Shown piece by piece: positions 56,309-64,000 of a stretch of 64,000 nucleotides of DNA (within the stretch, counting starts at the first letter, position 1; each line of letters opens with the position of its first letter). The stretch lies in NCBI GenBank assembly GCA_037318855.1, contig CP134874.1, positions 3,348,598 to 3,412,597 of the forward strand, written 5' to 3'. A program made the translations under genes and the position numbers. Below the pieces are notes generated by a model that saw nothing but the letters and a program-made list of their open reading frames with translations, was not told the origin of the DNA and searched no databases. The DNA is from Candidatus Sedimenticola sp. (ex Thyasira tokunagai) (GTDB taxonomy: Bacteria; Pseudomonadota; Gammaproteobacteria; Chromatiales; Chromatiaceae).

Positions 56309-57241
56309 ATGACCGAACAGCCCCTGTCACATCACTCCGGGAAGGATAATTTTGACCACCGTGATCTGGACTGGTTTATAGACCGGCTGGTGCAGACGCT
56401 GGTCTTCCTGTGCGGGATCTCTGCCATTGTCTTCATCATTGGCATCTTCATCTTTATTACCAAAGAGGGGATGGGCTTTGTCTTCGAGAGCTTTGATCCA
56501 ATAGAGTTTTTTACCTCGGAGTACTGGGAACCCAGTGACGAGGATGCCCCGGAATACGGCATCCTGGCCCTGATCGCCGGCACCGCCAGTGTCACCGGCC
56601 TGGCCATGCTGGTGGCAATCCCCTTCTCCCTGGGGGCCGCTGTCTACATCGGGGAGTTTGCCAGCGGCAAAACCCGTGAGTTTCTCAAGGTGCTGGTGGA
56701 GCTGCTGGCCGCTATTCCATCGGTGGTATGGGGTTTCATCGGCCTCTCCATCATGAATCCCCTGATCATTCAGACCTTCGATGTACCGGTGGGGCTCAAT
56801 ATTCTCAATGCGGGCCTGATCCTGGGGCTGATGGCCGCGCCGATCATGACTTCCATTGCCGAGGATGCCCTCAAGGCGGTGCCGGATCGTTACCGGGAGG
56901 CGGCAGAGGCTATGGGCGCCACCCGCTGGCAGGTGATCTTCAAGGTGGTCTTCCCGGCAGCCAAGAACGGCCTGTTGGGTGCGGTGCTGCTGGGAGTGGG
57001 CCGAGGTTTCGGCGAGACCATGGCAGTACTGATGGCCACCGGACACTCGGTCAATATCCCCGGCAGCGTCTTCGACTCGGTGCGCGCCCTCACCGCCACT
57101 ATCGCCGCAGAGCTGGGGGAGACGGCGGTGGGCTCCGACCACTACGGTGCCCTGTTTACTATCGGCATCTTTCTGTTCCTCATCACCTTCCTGATCAATC
57201 TGACGGCGGATCTCATCGTCCGCGGCATACGTAATCAGTGA
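56309..57241 (+). CDS. pstC: Phosphate ABC transporter permease PstC
   Basis: 310 aa from ATG 56309 (MTEQPLSHHSG), one base after the phoU stop; a longer frame starts at 56288. Six membrane helices are expected. The ABC-permease coupling loop (DALKAVPDRYREAAEAMGAT) and the LLGVGRGFGETMAVLMATG segment typical of PstC are present. A large periplasmic loop (EYWEPSDEDAPEYGIL) follows helix 1. Confidence 0.92.
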   Translation: MTEQPLSHHSGKDNFDHRDLDWFIDRLVQTLVFLCGISAIVFIIGIFIFITKEGMGFVFESFDPIEFFTSEYWEPSDEDAPEYGILALIAGTASVTGLAMLVAIPFSLGAAVYIGEFASGKTREFLKVLVELLAAIPSVVWGFIGLSIMNPLIIQTFDVPVGLNILNAGLILGLMAAPIMTSIAEDALKAVPDRYREAAEAMGATRWQVIFKVVFPAAKNGLLGAVLLGVGRGFGETMAVLMATGHSVNIPGSVFDSVRALTATIAAELGETAVGSDHYGALFTIGIFLFLITFLINLTADLIVRGIRNQ

Positions 57242-57248
57242 GATAATC

Positions 57249-58103
57249 ATGTTTGCCTCAACCGAACTCAATGCTCGCAACCGAAGAACAGAGAAGCTGT
57301 TCCGCATCCTGTTTCTGATCATGACCATCCTGCTCATCATCCCGGTGGTCATTATACTGGGCACCCTGATCTACAAGGGGAGTCCGGCCCTCTCCATCGA
57401 CTTCCTGTTCACCAGCCCCACGGATGGCATGACCGCCGGCGGTATATTCCCGGCGCTGCTGGGGACCATCTGGCTGGTCTCCGTGGCGTTGCTGATCTCG
57501 GTGCCTCTGGGGGTGGCGGCTGCCATCTACCTGAGTGAATACGCCCCGGACAACTGGTTCACCCGTGCCATTAACCTGGCCATCATCAACCTGGCCGGGG
57601 TGCCCTCCATTGTCCATGCCCTGTTCGGGGTGGGGGCCTTTGTCATCTTCTTCGGTTTTGGCACCAGCATCCTGGCCGCCAGCCTGACCCTGGCAATCAT
57701 GACCCTTCCGGTGGTAATCGTGGCCACCAGGGAGTCCCTGCAGTCGGTGCCACAGGCCTTCCGTGAGGCGTGCTGGAACATGGGCGCCACCCGCTGGCAG
57801 ACCATCCGCCGGGTGGTGCTCCCCAATGCGGTGAGCGGCATCCTCACCGGCGTCATTCTGGAGGTCTCCCGCACCGCCGGTGAGACTGCTCCCATCATGT
57901 TCACCGGCGCTGCCTTCTTCCTGCCCATGCTACCTCAGGGGGTGTTCGACCAGACCATGGCCCTCTCCCTGCACCTGTTCGTGGTCTCCACCCAAGTGCC
58001 CGGGGTGCCGGATCACCTGCCCTACGGTGTCGCCCTGGTGCTGCTGATGAACAGCCTCTCCATCGCCTTTCGCATGCACCTGAGGGGAAAGAGAAAATGG
58101 TAG
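57249..58103 (+). CDS. pstA: Phosphate ABC transporter permease PstA
   Basis: 284 aa with six predicted helices. Coupling loop RESLQSVPQAFREACWNMGA, and GVILEVSRTAGETAPIMFTG, which is the PstA signature. Starts 7 bases after pstC, and its end overlaps pstB1 by 7 bases, so translation is coupled. Confidence 0.93.
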   Translation: MFASTELNARNRRTEKLFRILFLIMTILLIIPVVIILGTLIYKGSPALSIDFLFTSPTDGMTAGGIFPALLGTIWLVSVALLISVPLGVAAAIYLSEYAPDNWFTRAINLAIINLAGVPSIVHALFGVGAFVIFFGFGTSILAASLTLAIMTLPVVIVATRESLQSVPQAFREACWNMGATRWQTIRRVVLPNAVSGILTGVILEVSRTAGETAPIMFTGAAFFLPMLPQGVFDQTMALSLHLFVVSTQVPGVPDHLPYGVALVLLMNSLSIAFRMHLRGKRKW

Positions 58104-58885
58104 TGCAAACCATGCCGTTGGAAACGCCCGCGCCGGTGAAGATCGGTGTCCAGGGGCTCTCCATCCACTACGGCTCCCACACCGCCCTTCGCGATGTGAG
58201 CCTGGAAGTGCGGGAGAATGAGATCTTCGGCATTATCGGCCCAGCCAACGCGGGCAAGACATCCTTTCTCAAAACCCTCAACCGCATGGACCCGTTCGAA
58301 TCGGGGATGCGGGTGGAGGGGGAGATCCGGTTCAGTGGCCATGACATCCGCCATCTGAAAAATGTCTACGCTCTACGCCGTCGTATCGGCGTGGTCTTTC
58401 CCCTGCCGGTGGGATTGCCCCTGACCATCTACGAAAATGTCGCCCTGGCGCCGCGTCTGTCCGGTATTAATAATAGGGCAGAGCTGGACCTCATTGTCGA
58501 ACGCTGCCTCACCCGCGCCGCCCTCTGGGAGGAGGTGAAGGAGCGGCTCGACTCTCTGGGAAGCCTCCTCTCTGGTGGTCAACAGCAGCGGCTCACTATT
58601 GCCCGCGCCCTCTCCCAGGAGCCGGAGGTGCTGATGCTGGACGAGTTCTCCATCGCCGTGGATCCGGTCACAACCATGCGCATCGAAGATGTTCTCAAGG
58701 AGTTGAAGAGCGAGATGACCATCATCCTGGTAACCAATCTGGTGCAGCAGGCCCGGCGCCTGGCGGACCGCACCGCCTTCTTCCTTGATGGGGAGTGCGT
58801 GGAAATTGGCGAGACCGAGGCGCTATTCACCGGTGAGGTGAAGGATCAACGCACCCGGGACTACGTGGCTGGGCGGTTTGGATGA
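58097..58885 (+). CDS. pstB: PstB1, phosphate ABC ATPase with degenerate Q- and H-loops
   Basis: 262 aa. Walker A is GPANAGKT (48-55), altered in the middle but keeping GKT. The signature LSGGQQQRL (158-166) and Walker B VLMLDE (178-183) are intact. The Q-loop Gln is Pro102 (VVFPLP instead of VFQ). The switch His is Asn214 (LVTNLVQ instead of VTHN). Alone it should hydrolyse poorly. With PstB2, whose defects are the opposite, it would provide the signature for the working site. Overlaps pstA by 7 bases. Confidence 0.9.
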   Translation: MVVQTMPLETPAPVKIGVQGLSIHYGSHTALRDVSLEVRENEIFGIIGPANAGKTSFLKTLNRMDPFESGMRVEGEIRFSGHDIRHLKNVYALRRRIGVVFPLPVGLPLTIYENVALAPRLSGINNRAELDLIVERCLTRAALWEEVKERLDSLGSLLSGGQQQRLTIARALSQEPEVLMLDEFSIAVDPVTTMRIEDVLKELKSEMTIILVTNLVQQARRLADRTAFFLDGECVEIGETEALFTGEVKDQRTRDYVAGRFG

Positions 58886-58978
58886 AGGAGCGACTGCCGG
58901 GCTGGATCACCATCATAGGATGATCACACAACAAGGAAATTTGTTACGCGTATCGAAACAGGTCTGTAAGCAGAAACC

Positions 58979-59758
58979 ATGAACAGTACTACCCGACAAT
59001 ATGCCATACGCACCAACAAGCTGAACCTCTGGTACGGCACTTTCCAAGCCCTGTTCGACGTGAATCTGGCGATAGCGGAGGGACGAATCACCTCCCTTAT
59101 CGGTCCTTCGGGTTGTGGCAAATCCACCTTCCTGCGCAGCATCAACCGCATCAACGAACGCCTGGGCTATGTCCGCATTGATGGCAGTATTGAGGTCTTC
59201 GACCACAACATCTATGCACCGGAAGTGGAGTTGATACAGGTGCGCAAGCAAGTGGGCATGGTGTTTCAGCGCCCCAATCCCCTGCCCATCTCCATTCGTG
59301 AAAATGTCCTCTTCGGACACCAGCTGCACAATAGGGGAAAACGCTACAACAAAACAGAAAAAGAGGAAGTTATGGAGCACGCCCTGCAACAGGTGCTGCT
59401 CTGGGACAAGGTGAAGGATCGGCTTGATGCCAAGGCTACCGAACTCTCCCTGGAGGAGCAGCAGAAACTCTGTATCGCCCGTCTGCTGCCGGTAAAGCCG
59501 CGTCTGTTGCTGATGGACGAACCCTGCTCTGCCCTTGACCCCAAGGGGACCGAGGCGGTTGAAGAGCTTATCTGGGAGCTGCGAGGCCAGTACACCATCC
59601 TTATCGTCACTCACAACATGGCCCAGGCGCGGCGGGCCAGTGAGGAGTGTATCTTCATGCTGATGGGGAGAGTGGTGGAACACCGTGCCACTGAAGAGAT
59701 GTTCGTTACCCCCAGGCAGCAGGAGACGGCTGACTATATTGAAGGGAAGTATGGGTAA
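58979..59758 (+). CDS. pstB: PstB2, phosphate ABC ATPase with degenerate signature motif
   Basis: 259 aa. Walker A GPSGCGKST (42-50), Q-loop VFQRPNP with Gln97, Walker B LLLMDEP (Asp180, Glu181), D-loop SALDP and switch His212 (VTHNMAQ) are all canonical. The ABC signature LSGGQ is replaced by LSLEEQ (156-161), which should ruin the site it contributes to its partner. The pattern is complementary to PstB1. The gene lies 93 bases after pstB1 with no strong ribosome site (GCAGAAACC before ATG). Start ATG 58979. Confidence 0.9.
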   Translation: MNSTTRQYAIRTNKLNLWYGTFQALFDVNLAIAEGRITSLIGPSGCGKSTFLRSINRINERLGYVRIDGSIEVFDHNIYAPEVELIQVRKQVGMVFQRPNPLPISIRENVLFGHQLHNRGKRYNKTEKEEVMEHALQQVLLWDKVKDRLDAKATELSLEEQQKLCIARLLPVKPRLLLMDEPCSALDPKGTEAVEELIWELRGQYTILIVTHNMAQARRASEECIFMLMGRVVEHRATEEMFVTPRQQETADYIEGKYG

Positions 59759-59846
59759 CGGAAGGACCGGCTATCCAGGCAAGGGCCGGGGGACCACTAC
59801 TGGATGGTTAAAAAAATTGTAACTCTTCTTTATTAGGGGGATCACA

Positions 59847-59872
59847 GGTTGCCATAGATCTCACAGGCGCGA
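59847..59872 (-). pseudogene. 26-bp relic of the giant VWA gene
   Basis: Matches 24 of 26 bases with the region near 51213-51238, coding RACEIYGN in the VWA gene. It directly precedes the cheV relic. Confidence 0.55.
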
Positions 59873-59876
59873 CCTG

Positions 59877-59968
59877 TCAGCATCTGCTGTTGAGTACTAA
59901 CCTTTCCATTCGCCAGACTATTGGCTATCAACATCTCTGTTTCGGAATTGGCTGTATTCCAAACAGGT
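59877..59968 (-). pseudogene. Relic of the cheV 5' end and leader
   Basis: From ATG 59934 the minus strand reads MLIANSLANGKVSTQQQML, matching the cheV start MSIINSQPSGGSGSQQQML. The leader (59935-59968) has TTGGCTG and CCAAACAGGTTAAA in common with 44755-44792. A duplicated, decayed piece of cheV. Confidence 0.78.
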
Positions 59969-60041
59969 TAAAAGATAGCGACGCTGATCTTAAGACGTAT
60001 ACATTTTTGACTACTCGAAATAAGTTATAAGCGTTTACTAG

Positions 60042-60095
60042 AAGTCTGTCGGGTTTAACCGTTTGAAGCAAAATGGCGTTAAACCCGACAGGCTC
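60042..60095. repeat. Short hairpin relative of the 160-bp element
   Basis: CTGTCGGGTTTAAC and GTTAAACCCGACAG form a 14-bp perfect stem with an 18-nt loop. The ends match the 45148-45307 element, so this looks like its internally deleted form. It could also act as a bidirectional terminator between pstB2 and the flavoprotein gene, but no T-run follows. Confidence 0.65.
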
Positions 60096-60102
60096 CCAGA
60101 GA

Positions 60103-61287
60103 TCAAACAAATAACCCGGCGGCATACCCTGAAGACCAGGCCCACTGAAAATTGTAGCCTCCAAGATGCCCGGCCACATCCACCACTTCACCAATAAAGA
60201 AGAGCCCCGGGCGACAGCGGCTCTCCATGGATTTTGAAGAGAGTTGAGCCGTATCCACCCCACCGAGGGTCACTTCCGCCGTTCTATAGCCTTCCGTGGT
60301 GGATGGTTTCAGTTGCCAGTCGCTAATTCCGGTGGCTATCTCCAGCAGAAGTTTGTTGGGAAAATCACCTACCGGCCTGTCAGCAAAGTCAGGCCAGAGC
60401 AGCTGCTCCAACTCCAGTAGCAGTCGCTTGGGCAGATATTCGGTAAGAGGATTTCGCAACAAACTCTTCGGCTGCTGACGTTTAATATCGAGAAGAAGTT
60501 CTTCGGCGTCCCGCCCGGGCAACAGGTTTACAGAGACGATATCTCCCGGCCGCCAATAGTTGGATATCTGTAATACCGCCGGCCCGCTCAGACCACGGTG
60601 TGTAAAAAGAATATTCTCCGTAAAGGAGTGAGCCCCACAGGCGAGCGTTGCTTTTACGGCAATCCCCGAGAGACGCTCCGATATCGTCTTATAGTGATCA
60701 CTAAACATAAAGGGCACCAGTCCCGCACGGGGCTGCAACACTTCATGACCAAACTGCCGTGCCACCTGGAGGCCAAAGTCAGAAGCACCCATGGATGGAA
60801 TAGAGAGTCCACCGGTAGCAATTACCAGGGAGTCAGCCGAGAAGTCACCACCCTCGGTCTGTAGAAGAAATCGCTCCTGATGGGTTATCGCCATCACTTC
60901 ACATTCGGTTTTTATTGTCGCCGCAGCCCCCCTGCACTCGGCCAGCAGCATATCGAGAATCTCCCTTGCCGAGTTATCACAAAACAGCTGCCCATGATCG
61001 CGCTCATGGTAGGGAATGGCGTACTTCTCCACCAGGGCGATAAAATCCCACTGGGTATAGCGTTTCAATGCTGACTTGCAGAAGTGGGGATTGGCCGACA
61101 GATAGTTCTCCGCCTCAACATAGAGGTTGGTGAAATTACAGCGACCACCGCCCGATATCAGAATCTTTCTGCCAACCTTGGCGGCATGCTCCAGTACCAG
61201 TACACGACGCCCACGCTGTCCGGCAGTCATGGCACACATCAGCCCGGAGGCACCGGCACCTATGATTATTACGTCGTAGTGGCTCAC
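60103..61287 (-). CDS. HI0933/YhiN (BaiN)-family FAD-dependent flavoprotein
   Basis: 394 aa. FAD-binding GxGxxG as VIIIGAGASGLMCAMTAG at the N-terminus, followed by the family signature GRKILISGGGRCNFTN. Late motifs FIGEVVDVAGHLGGYNFQWA and SSGYAAG complete the HI0933 family. Members are NAD(P)H-dependent oxidoreductases, related to BaiN, with uncertain substrates. Length is standard. Confidence 0.92.
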   Translation of the reverse strand: MSHYDVIIIGAGASGLMCAMTAGQRGRRVLVLEHAAKVGRKILISGGGRCNFTNLYVEAENYLSANPHFCKSALKRYTQWDFIALVEKYAIPYHERDHGQLFCDNSAREILDMLLAECRGAAATIKTECEVMAITHQERFLLQTEGGDFSADSLVIATGGLSIPSMGASDFGLQVARQFGHEVLQPRAGLVPFMFSDHYKTISERLSGIAVKATLACGAHSFTENILFTHRGLSGPAVLQISNYWRPGDIVSVNLLPGRDAEELLLDIKRQQPKSLLRNPLTEYLPKRLLLELEQLLWPDFADRPVGDFPNKLLLEIATGISDWQLKPSTTEGYRTAEVTLGGVDTAQLSSKSMESRCRPGLFFIGEVVDVAGHLGGYNFQWAWSSGYAAGLFV

Positions 61288-61380
61288 GTGGTTGGGGATC
61301 TCGTTTAATAAAACCTATTGCACAGATTTTACCCCAGTGAGCTCCGGTATACTTGCCCTCTTCTCACTGGAAATAGATAG

Positions 61381-61608
61381 ATGTTTGAAAAAGAAGATCT
61401 CACCAAGCTGGGCAACATGACGATGCCTTTTGGCAAGTACAAAGGGCATGTATTGATAGACCTTCCCGAGCCCTACCTGCTCTGGTTTGAAAAAAAGGGA
61501 TTCCCAAATGGTCAGTTGGGTATGTTGATGACGCTTGCTCTTGAGATCAAGGTTAATGGACTGGAGTATCTGATACAGCCGCTGAAAGGTCATAGGAAAG
61601 CACCCTAA
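61381..61608 (+). CDS. DUF3820-family small protein
   Basis: 75 aa. The pattern MPFGKYKG, then DLPEPYLLWFEKKGFPNGQL, is the DUF3820 family (putative quorum-sensing-regulated virulence factor type). No function can be stated. It stands divergently from the HI0933 gene. Confidence 0.82.
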   Translation: MFEKEDLTKLGNMTMPFGKYKGHVLIDLPEPYLLWFEKKGFPNGQLGMLMTLALEIKVNGLEYLIQPLKGHRKAP

Positions 61609-61648
61609 TGCCTCTTACCCCCCCTGTCGGCATCACGGTGAAAGCGTT

Positions 61649-62263
61649 CTACATCCCATTACCAAATTTATCCGTATCGGTTGCACCACTCTCCCGAACC
61701 TGCCGGAGCGCCACTGCATACTGCCGCAATATCCCCAAGCTCCACTCTATTCGCTCTCTGAAATAGTGGTCAGCATCAGCGTTATTATCTGCACTCTCCT
61801 CATTCAGCACACTCTCAACATTGCGTACGATCACCTGCTCAGGGATGTAGCAGATACGGTTATTCTTGTAGCTGCTCATACGCAACTCGGCGACCGGATA
61901 GGCACCACCATCAGCAGAAGAGACCGTTACAATCATCGCCGGTTTATGACCTACATCGTACCGATTACAGAGTAGAAAGAAGTTCTTTAGCCCGGCAGGT
62001 ACCTGGCCATGCCACTCGGGGGCAATCACCACAAAAGCATCACTGGCCTGCAGCATTTCACTCAAGGGCTGTAGAATCTCCTTCCAACGCGGCTCCCCCT
62101 CCCACACTCCCTGATCCCACAACGGCAGAGGATTGCCTGCCAGAGAGAAGATTTCTGCATCATCACATAATGACTTCTCCAGCAATGTTTTCTGGATGTG
62201 TCTGGCCACTTTTATACTTTGTGAGGGTTCGCGGTGGCTACCGCTGATAATCGTGATCTTCAT
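61649..62263 (-). CDS. NADPH-dependent FMN reductase-like flavoprotein
   Basis: 204 aa. The FMN-binding start ITIISGSHREPSQSIKVARH and a second motif (VIAPEWHGQVPAGLKNFF) are those of the NADPH_FMN_red family (flavodoxin-like fold). Members reduce flavins, quinones or other compounds. Substrate unknown. Confidence 0.85.
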   Translation of the reverse strand: MKITIISGSHREPSQSIKVARHIQKTLLEKSLCDDAEIFSLAGNPLPLWDQGVWEGEPRWKEILQPLSEMLQASDAFVVIAPEWHGQVPAGLKNFFLLCNRYDVGHKPAMIVTVSSADGGAYPVAELRMSSYKNNRICYIPEQVIVRNVESVLNEESADNNADADHYFRERIEWSLGILRQYAVALRQVRESGATDTDKFGNGM

Positions 62264-62368
62264 GGAAACCTCTATTGGGTATATTCTTTAGTATTTTACT
62301 TGGTATTTATTTAAACACCGCCATCCGGTAAGATCAATACAAATATCCGGCTATGCGTTTCTATATCT

Positions 62369-62432
62369 GTCAGGAGCTAACTTGTTTGTGATCAGCTCCG
62401 GGGCTATTCCTCGCGAACAAGTTAGCTCCTAT
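62369..62432. repeat. REP-like palindromic element
   Basis: From CTGTCAGGAGCTAACTTGTT to AACAAGTTAGCTCCTATA. Between the flavoprotein gene and tag. Confidence 0.55.
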
Positions 62433-62506
62433 ATCGTGTTACAGGATGTTTGTGCAGCGCTATTGAGTTAGTGTAGCCAATCACGGGTTTTATGCAGGAG
62501 AACAGA

Positions 62507-63091
62507 ATGTGCAGTGCCAACCTAAACCGCTGCAGCTGGGCCGGGGATGACCCACTCTATCAGCGATACCACGACCAGGAGTGGGGAGTGCCCTGCCGTG
62601 ATGATGGGACACTGTTTGAATTCCTTATTCTGGAGGGGGCACAGGCGGGACTGGCATGGATCACCATTCTGCGTAAACGGGAGAACTACCGTGCGGCATT
62701 TGACCACTTCGATGCAGAAAAGATCGCCGGTTATTCACAGCAGAAGATCGATGCCCTACTCGCCGACCCAGGAATTGTCCGCAACCGGCTCAAGGTGAAA
62801 TCTGCTGTCACCAATGCTCAGCTGTTTCTTGAGATCCAGGCGAAATATGGCAGCTTTGCAGATTTTATCTGGCAGTTTGTAGAGGGTGTGCCGATACAGA
62901 ACAGCTGGCGGAAAATGAATCAGGTACCGGTGACGACTGATGCTTCTGACGCCATGTCGAAGGAGCTAAAGCGCTTAGGGTTTAAGTTTGTCGGCAGCAC
63001 CATCTGCTACGCTTACATGCAGGCTACCGGCATGGTCAATGACCACCTCACCAGCTGCTTCCGGCATTCCGAGGTGGTGAAAGCCGGCTAA
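62507..63091 (+). CDS. tag: DNA-3-methyladenine glycosylase I
   Basis: 194 aa from ATG 62507 (MCSANLNRCSWAGDD), which has AGGAG 6 bases upstream; an ATG at 62492 without such a site was not chosen. Zinc ligands match E. coli Tag: Cys in NRCSW, His in YHDQEWGVP, and His and Cys in VNDHLTSCFRH. The catalytic Glu lies in FEFLILEGAQAGLAW. Removes 3-methyladenine from alkylated DNA. Confidence 0.95.
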   Translation: MCSANLNRCSWAGDDPLYQRYHDQEWGVPCRDDGTLFEFLILEGAQAGLAWITILRKRENYRAAFDHFDAEKIAGYSQQKIDALLADPGIVRNRLKVKSAVTNAQLFLEIQAKYGSFADFIWQFVEGVPIQNSWRKMNQVPVTTDASDAMSKELKRLGFKFVGSTICYAYMQATGMVNDHLTSCFRHSEVVKAG

Positions 63092-63099
63092 AGTTATCA

Positions 63100-63427
63100 A
63101 AGCGGGACGCAGAGTGCGCGGAGGAGACGCAGAGAACGCAAAGATGACTTATTATAAATATCCAGAAAAGCCCTGCTCAGGGCGTTAGTTTGATATAGCC
63201 TAAGCCATTTATCAACACATACATTTTCTTCATAGCTATGCACAATAATCTTGAAAACCATTTCGTTGGAAATATAGCTGCATTTGTAGGAACGAAACTG
63301 TTAGCGATTAGCTCGAGGCAGGTTCTTCGCGAACAAGTTCGCTCCTACTCGTGACTTCAGGATTATTGTATGGAGCTAGTTTTCTTTGCGTTCTCTGCGC
63401 CTACCTCTGCGCACTCCGCGCTCCCTT
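63100..63427. repeat. Inverted CGCAGAG-type repeat arms around a nested REP element
   Basis: Left arm (about 63104-63145) contains GACGCAGAGTGCGCGGAGGA and GACGCAGAGAACGCAAAG. The right arm (about 63381-63427), inverted, has CGCAGAGAACGCAAAG and GCGGAGTGCGCAGAGG. Between them lies a REP-like element (63237-63372). No gene is supported in this gap. Confidence 0.55.
63237..63372. repeat. REP-like element with longer inverted ends
   Basis: Core TTGTAGGAACGAAACTGTTA (63285) to GTTCGCTCCTAC (63348). Outer arms TATGCACAATAATCTTGAAA and CTTCAGGATTATTGTATGGA are inverted repeats; similar arms occur at 37022-37157. Confidence 0.65.
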
Positions 63428-63482
63428 TTTTCACCGGCGCATAAAAAAACGGAACGCATCTCTGCATTCCGCTTTTTTGTAT

Positions 63483-63559
63483 TGGTCGGGCGAACTGGAT
63501 TCGAACCAGCGACCCCTTGCACCCCATGCAAGTACGCTACCAGACTGCGCCACCGCCCG
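63483..63559 (-). tRNA. tRNA-Pro (anticodon GGG)
   Basis: 77 nt including encoded CCA. Acceptor stem CGGGCGG pairs with TCGCCCG (one G-U), anticodon stem CTTGC/GCAAG encloses loop ATGGGGT, giving anticodon GGG. T-loop TTCGAAT is present. It lies downstream of the MerR-type gene on the same strand, as in many gammaproteobacteria. Confidence 0.95.
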
Positions 63560-63644
63560 AAGAAGCGCGCATACTAGGCTGTCTACGCGTTCTTGTCAAT
63601 GAGGGTTTTTGAATAAAGATGCCTTTGGGTTGAGCCCCAAGGAT

Positions 63645-64000
63645 TCAGTGTTTCAGGATCTTCAGAACTTCTTCAAGTTCAGTACAAAGTTGCTTGACGA
63701 TCTGTTGACTCTGACTACCGTCCTCCTTTGCAACATCACCCGACAACTGCTGCCGAGCACCGCCGATAGTGAATCCCTGTTCGTAGAGCAGACTGCGAAT
63801 CTGACGGATCATCAGCACATCATGGCGCTGATAGTAACGCCTGTTACCGCGCCTTTTGACCGGCTTGAGTTGGGGAAACTCCTGCTCCCAGTAGCGCAGT
63901 ACATGGGGTTTTACGCCGCACAGCTCACTCACCTCACCGATGGTGAAATAGCGCTTGCCGGGTATTGCCGGCAAATCAACCGTGCTAGTGCTCGCTTCCA
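63645..64000 (-). CDS. MerR-family regulator (5' end at window edge)
   Basis: HTH at the N-terminus (YFTIGEVSELCGVKPHVLRY and WEQEFPQLKP), RRGNRRYY wing and a short helical C-terminus; about 118 aa visible. The frame is open to the edge, and the last two bases, read on the minus strand, are TG, so the start may be ATG with its A just outside (M-EASTSTVDLPAIPGK). In many gammaproteobacteria this gene follows ihfA and precedes tRNA-Pro; ihfA would lie beyond the edge. Confidence 0.85.
   Translation of the reverse strand, partial: EASTSTVDLPAIPGKRYFTIGEVSELCGVKPHVLRYWEQEFPQLKPVKRRGNRRYYQRHDVLMIRQIRSLLYEQGFTIGGARQQLSGDVAKEDGSQSQQIVKQLCTELEEVLKILKH

Larger units (their letters stand above)
59759..60102. 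other. 344-bp gap made of relic fragments
   Basis: Contains a 26-bp VWA-gene relic, a cheV 5' relic with leader, and a hairpin element. No intact gene. Confidence 0.6.

Noticed and set aside
56327..57364. 345-codon frame opposite pstC
   Set aside because: Composition is that of an antisense shadow (Asp/Gln/Arg-rich with no hydrophobic core); pstC is certain.

Overview
The window reads as an accessory-rich chromosomal segment of a gammaproteobacterium. The evidence is the set of housekeeping families (TrmN6, DinB, Tag, HI0933/YhiN flavoprotein, UPF0149/SEC-C, CheV), and a MerR-type gene followed by tRNA-Pro(GGG), an order common in this class. A Chromatiales/Thiotrichales-like lineage is plausible but cannot be proved from the sequence. 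Coding density is high. Gaps are filled by palindromic REP-like elements and several short non-autonomous elements (MITEs).

Layout. 1-9.7 kb: ordinary chromosome (Tim44-like protein, tpx with a divergent LysR gene, LOG protein, ChaN-PDZ lipoprotein, secreted M1-type peptidase, MscS channel, LytM lipoprotein). 9.7-14.5 kb: a relic of an RNA methyltransferase gene, an unknown 218-aa protein, a UPF0149/SEC-C protein, the intact SPOUT methyltransferase and a NERD-SF1 helicase. 14.6-28.1 kb: a defence operon on the minus strand, read mrr > hsdR > AlbA_2/Schlafen-type ATP-binding gene (split by an IS3-family element) > hsdM > hsdS > ABC-type ATPase > HNH nuclease (a Septu/PtuAB-like pair) > membrane-anchored HTH-like protein. 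A divergent XRE regulator has a perfect 22-bp palindrome on its promoter and start codon. 30.0-31.4 kb: a second relic of the AlbA_2 gene and a toxin-antitoxin-like pair (AbiEii-type nucleotidyltransferase plus winged-helix protein). 31.6-45 kb: FemAB-like acyltransferase, dinB, trmN6, a SpmA-SpmB fusion, cytochrome c, a Spy/CpxP-like protein divergent from an OmpR-EnvZ-type pair, hypF-cheV. 45.3-51.4 kb: one giant secreted protein with two VWA domains. 51.6-59.8 kb: a visibly GC-rich phosphate block. 59.8-64 kb: relic DNA, then flavoproteins, tag, tRNA-Pro and a MerR-type gene cut by the window edge.

Most interesting system: the phosphate block. A divergent region with a 22-bp tandem Pho-box-like repeat separates a predicted 2-phosphoglycerate kinase and an archaeal-type phosphoglycerate mutase (minus strand) from pstS-phoU-pstC-pstA-pstB1-pstB2 (plus strand). 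PhoU is fused to a low-molecular-weight phosphatase-like domain that has lost its catalytic Cys and Arg. The two PstB proteins carry complementary motif losses: PstB1 keeps LSGGQ but lacks the Q-loop Gln and the H-loop His, while PstB2 keeps these but has a broken signature. This predicts an obligate heterodimer with one working and one dead ATP site, whereas the classical Pst system uses a PstB homodimer. The link to 2,3-bisphosphoglycerate metabolism is inference.
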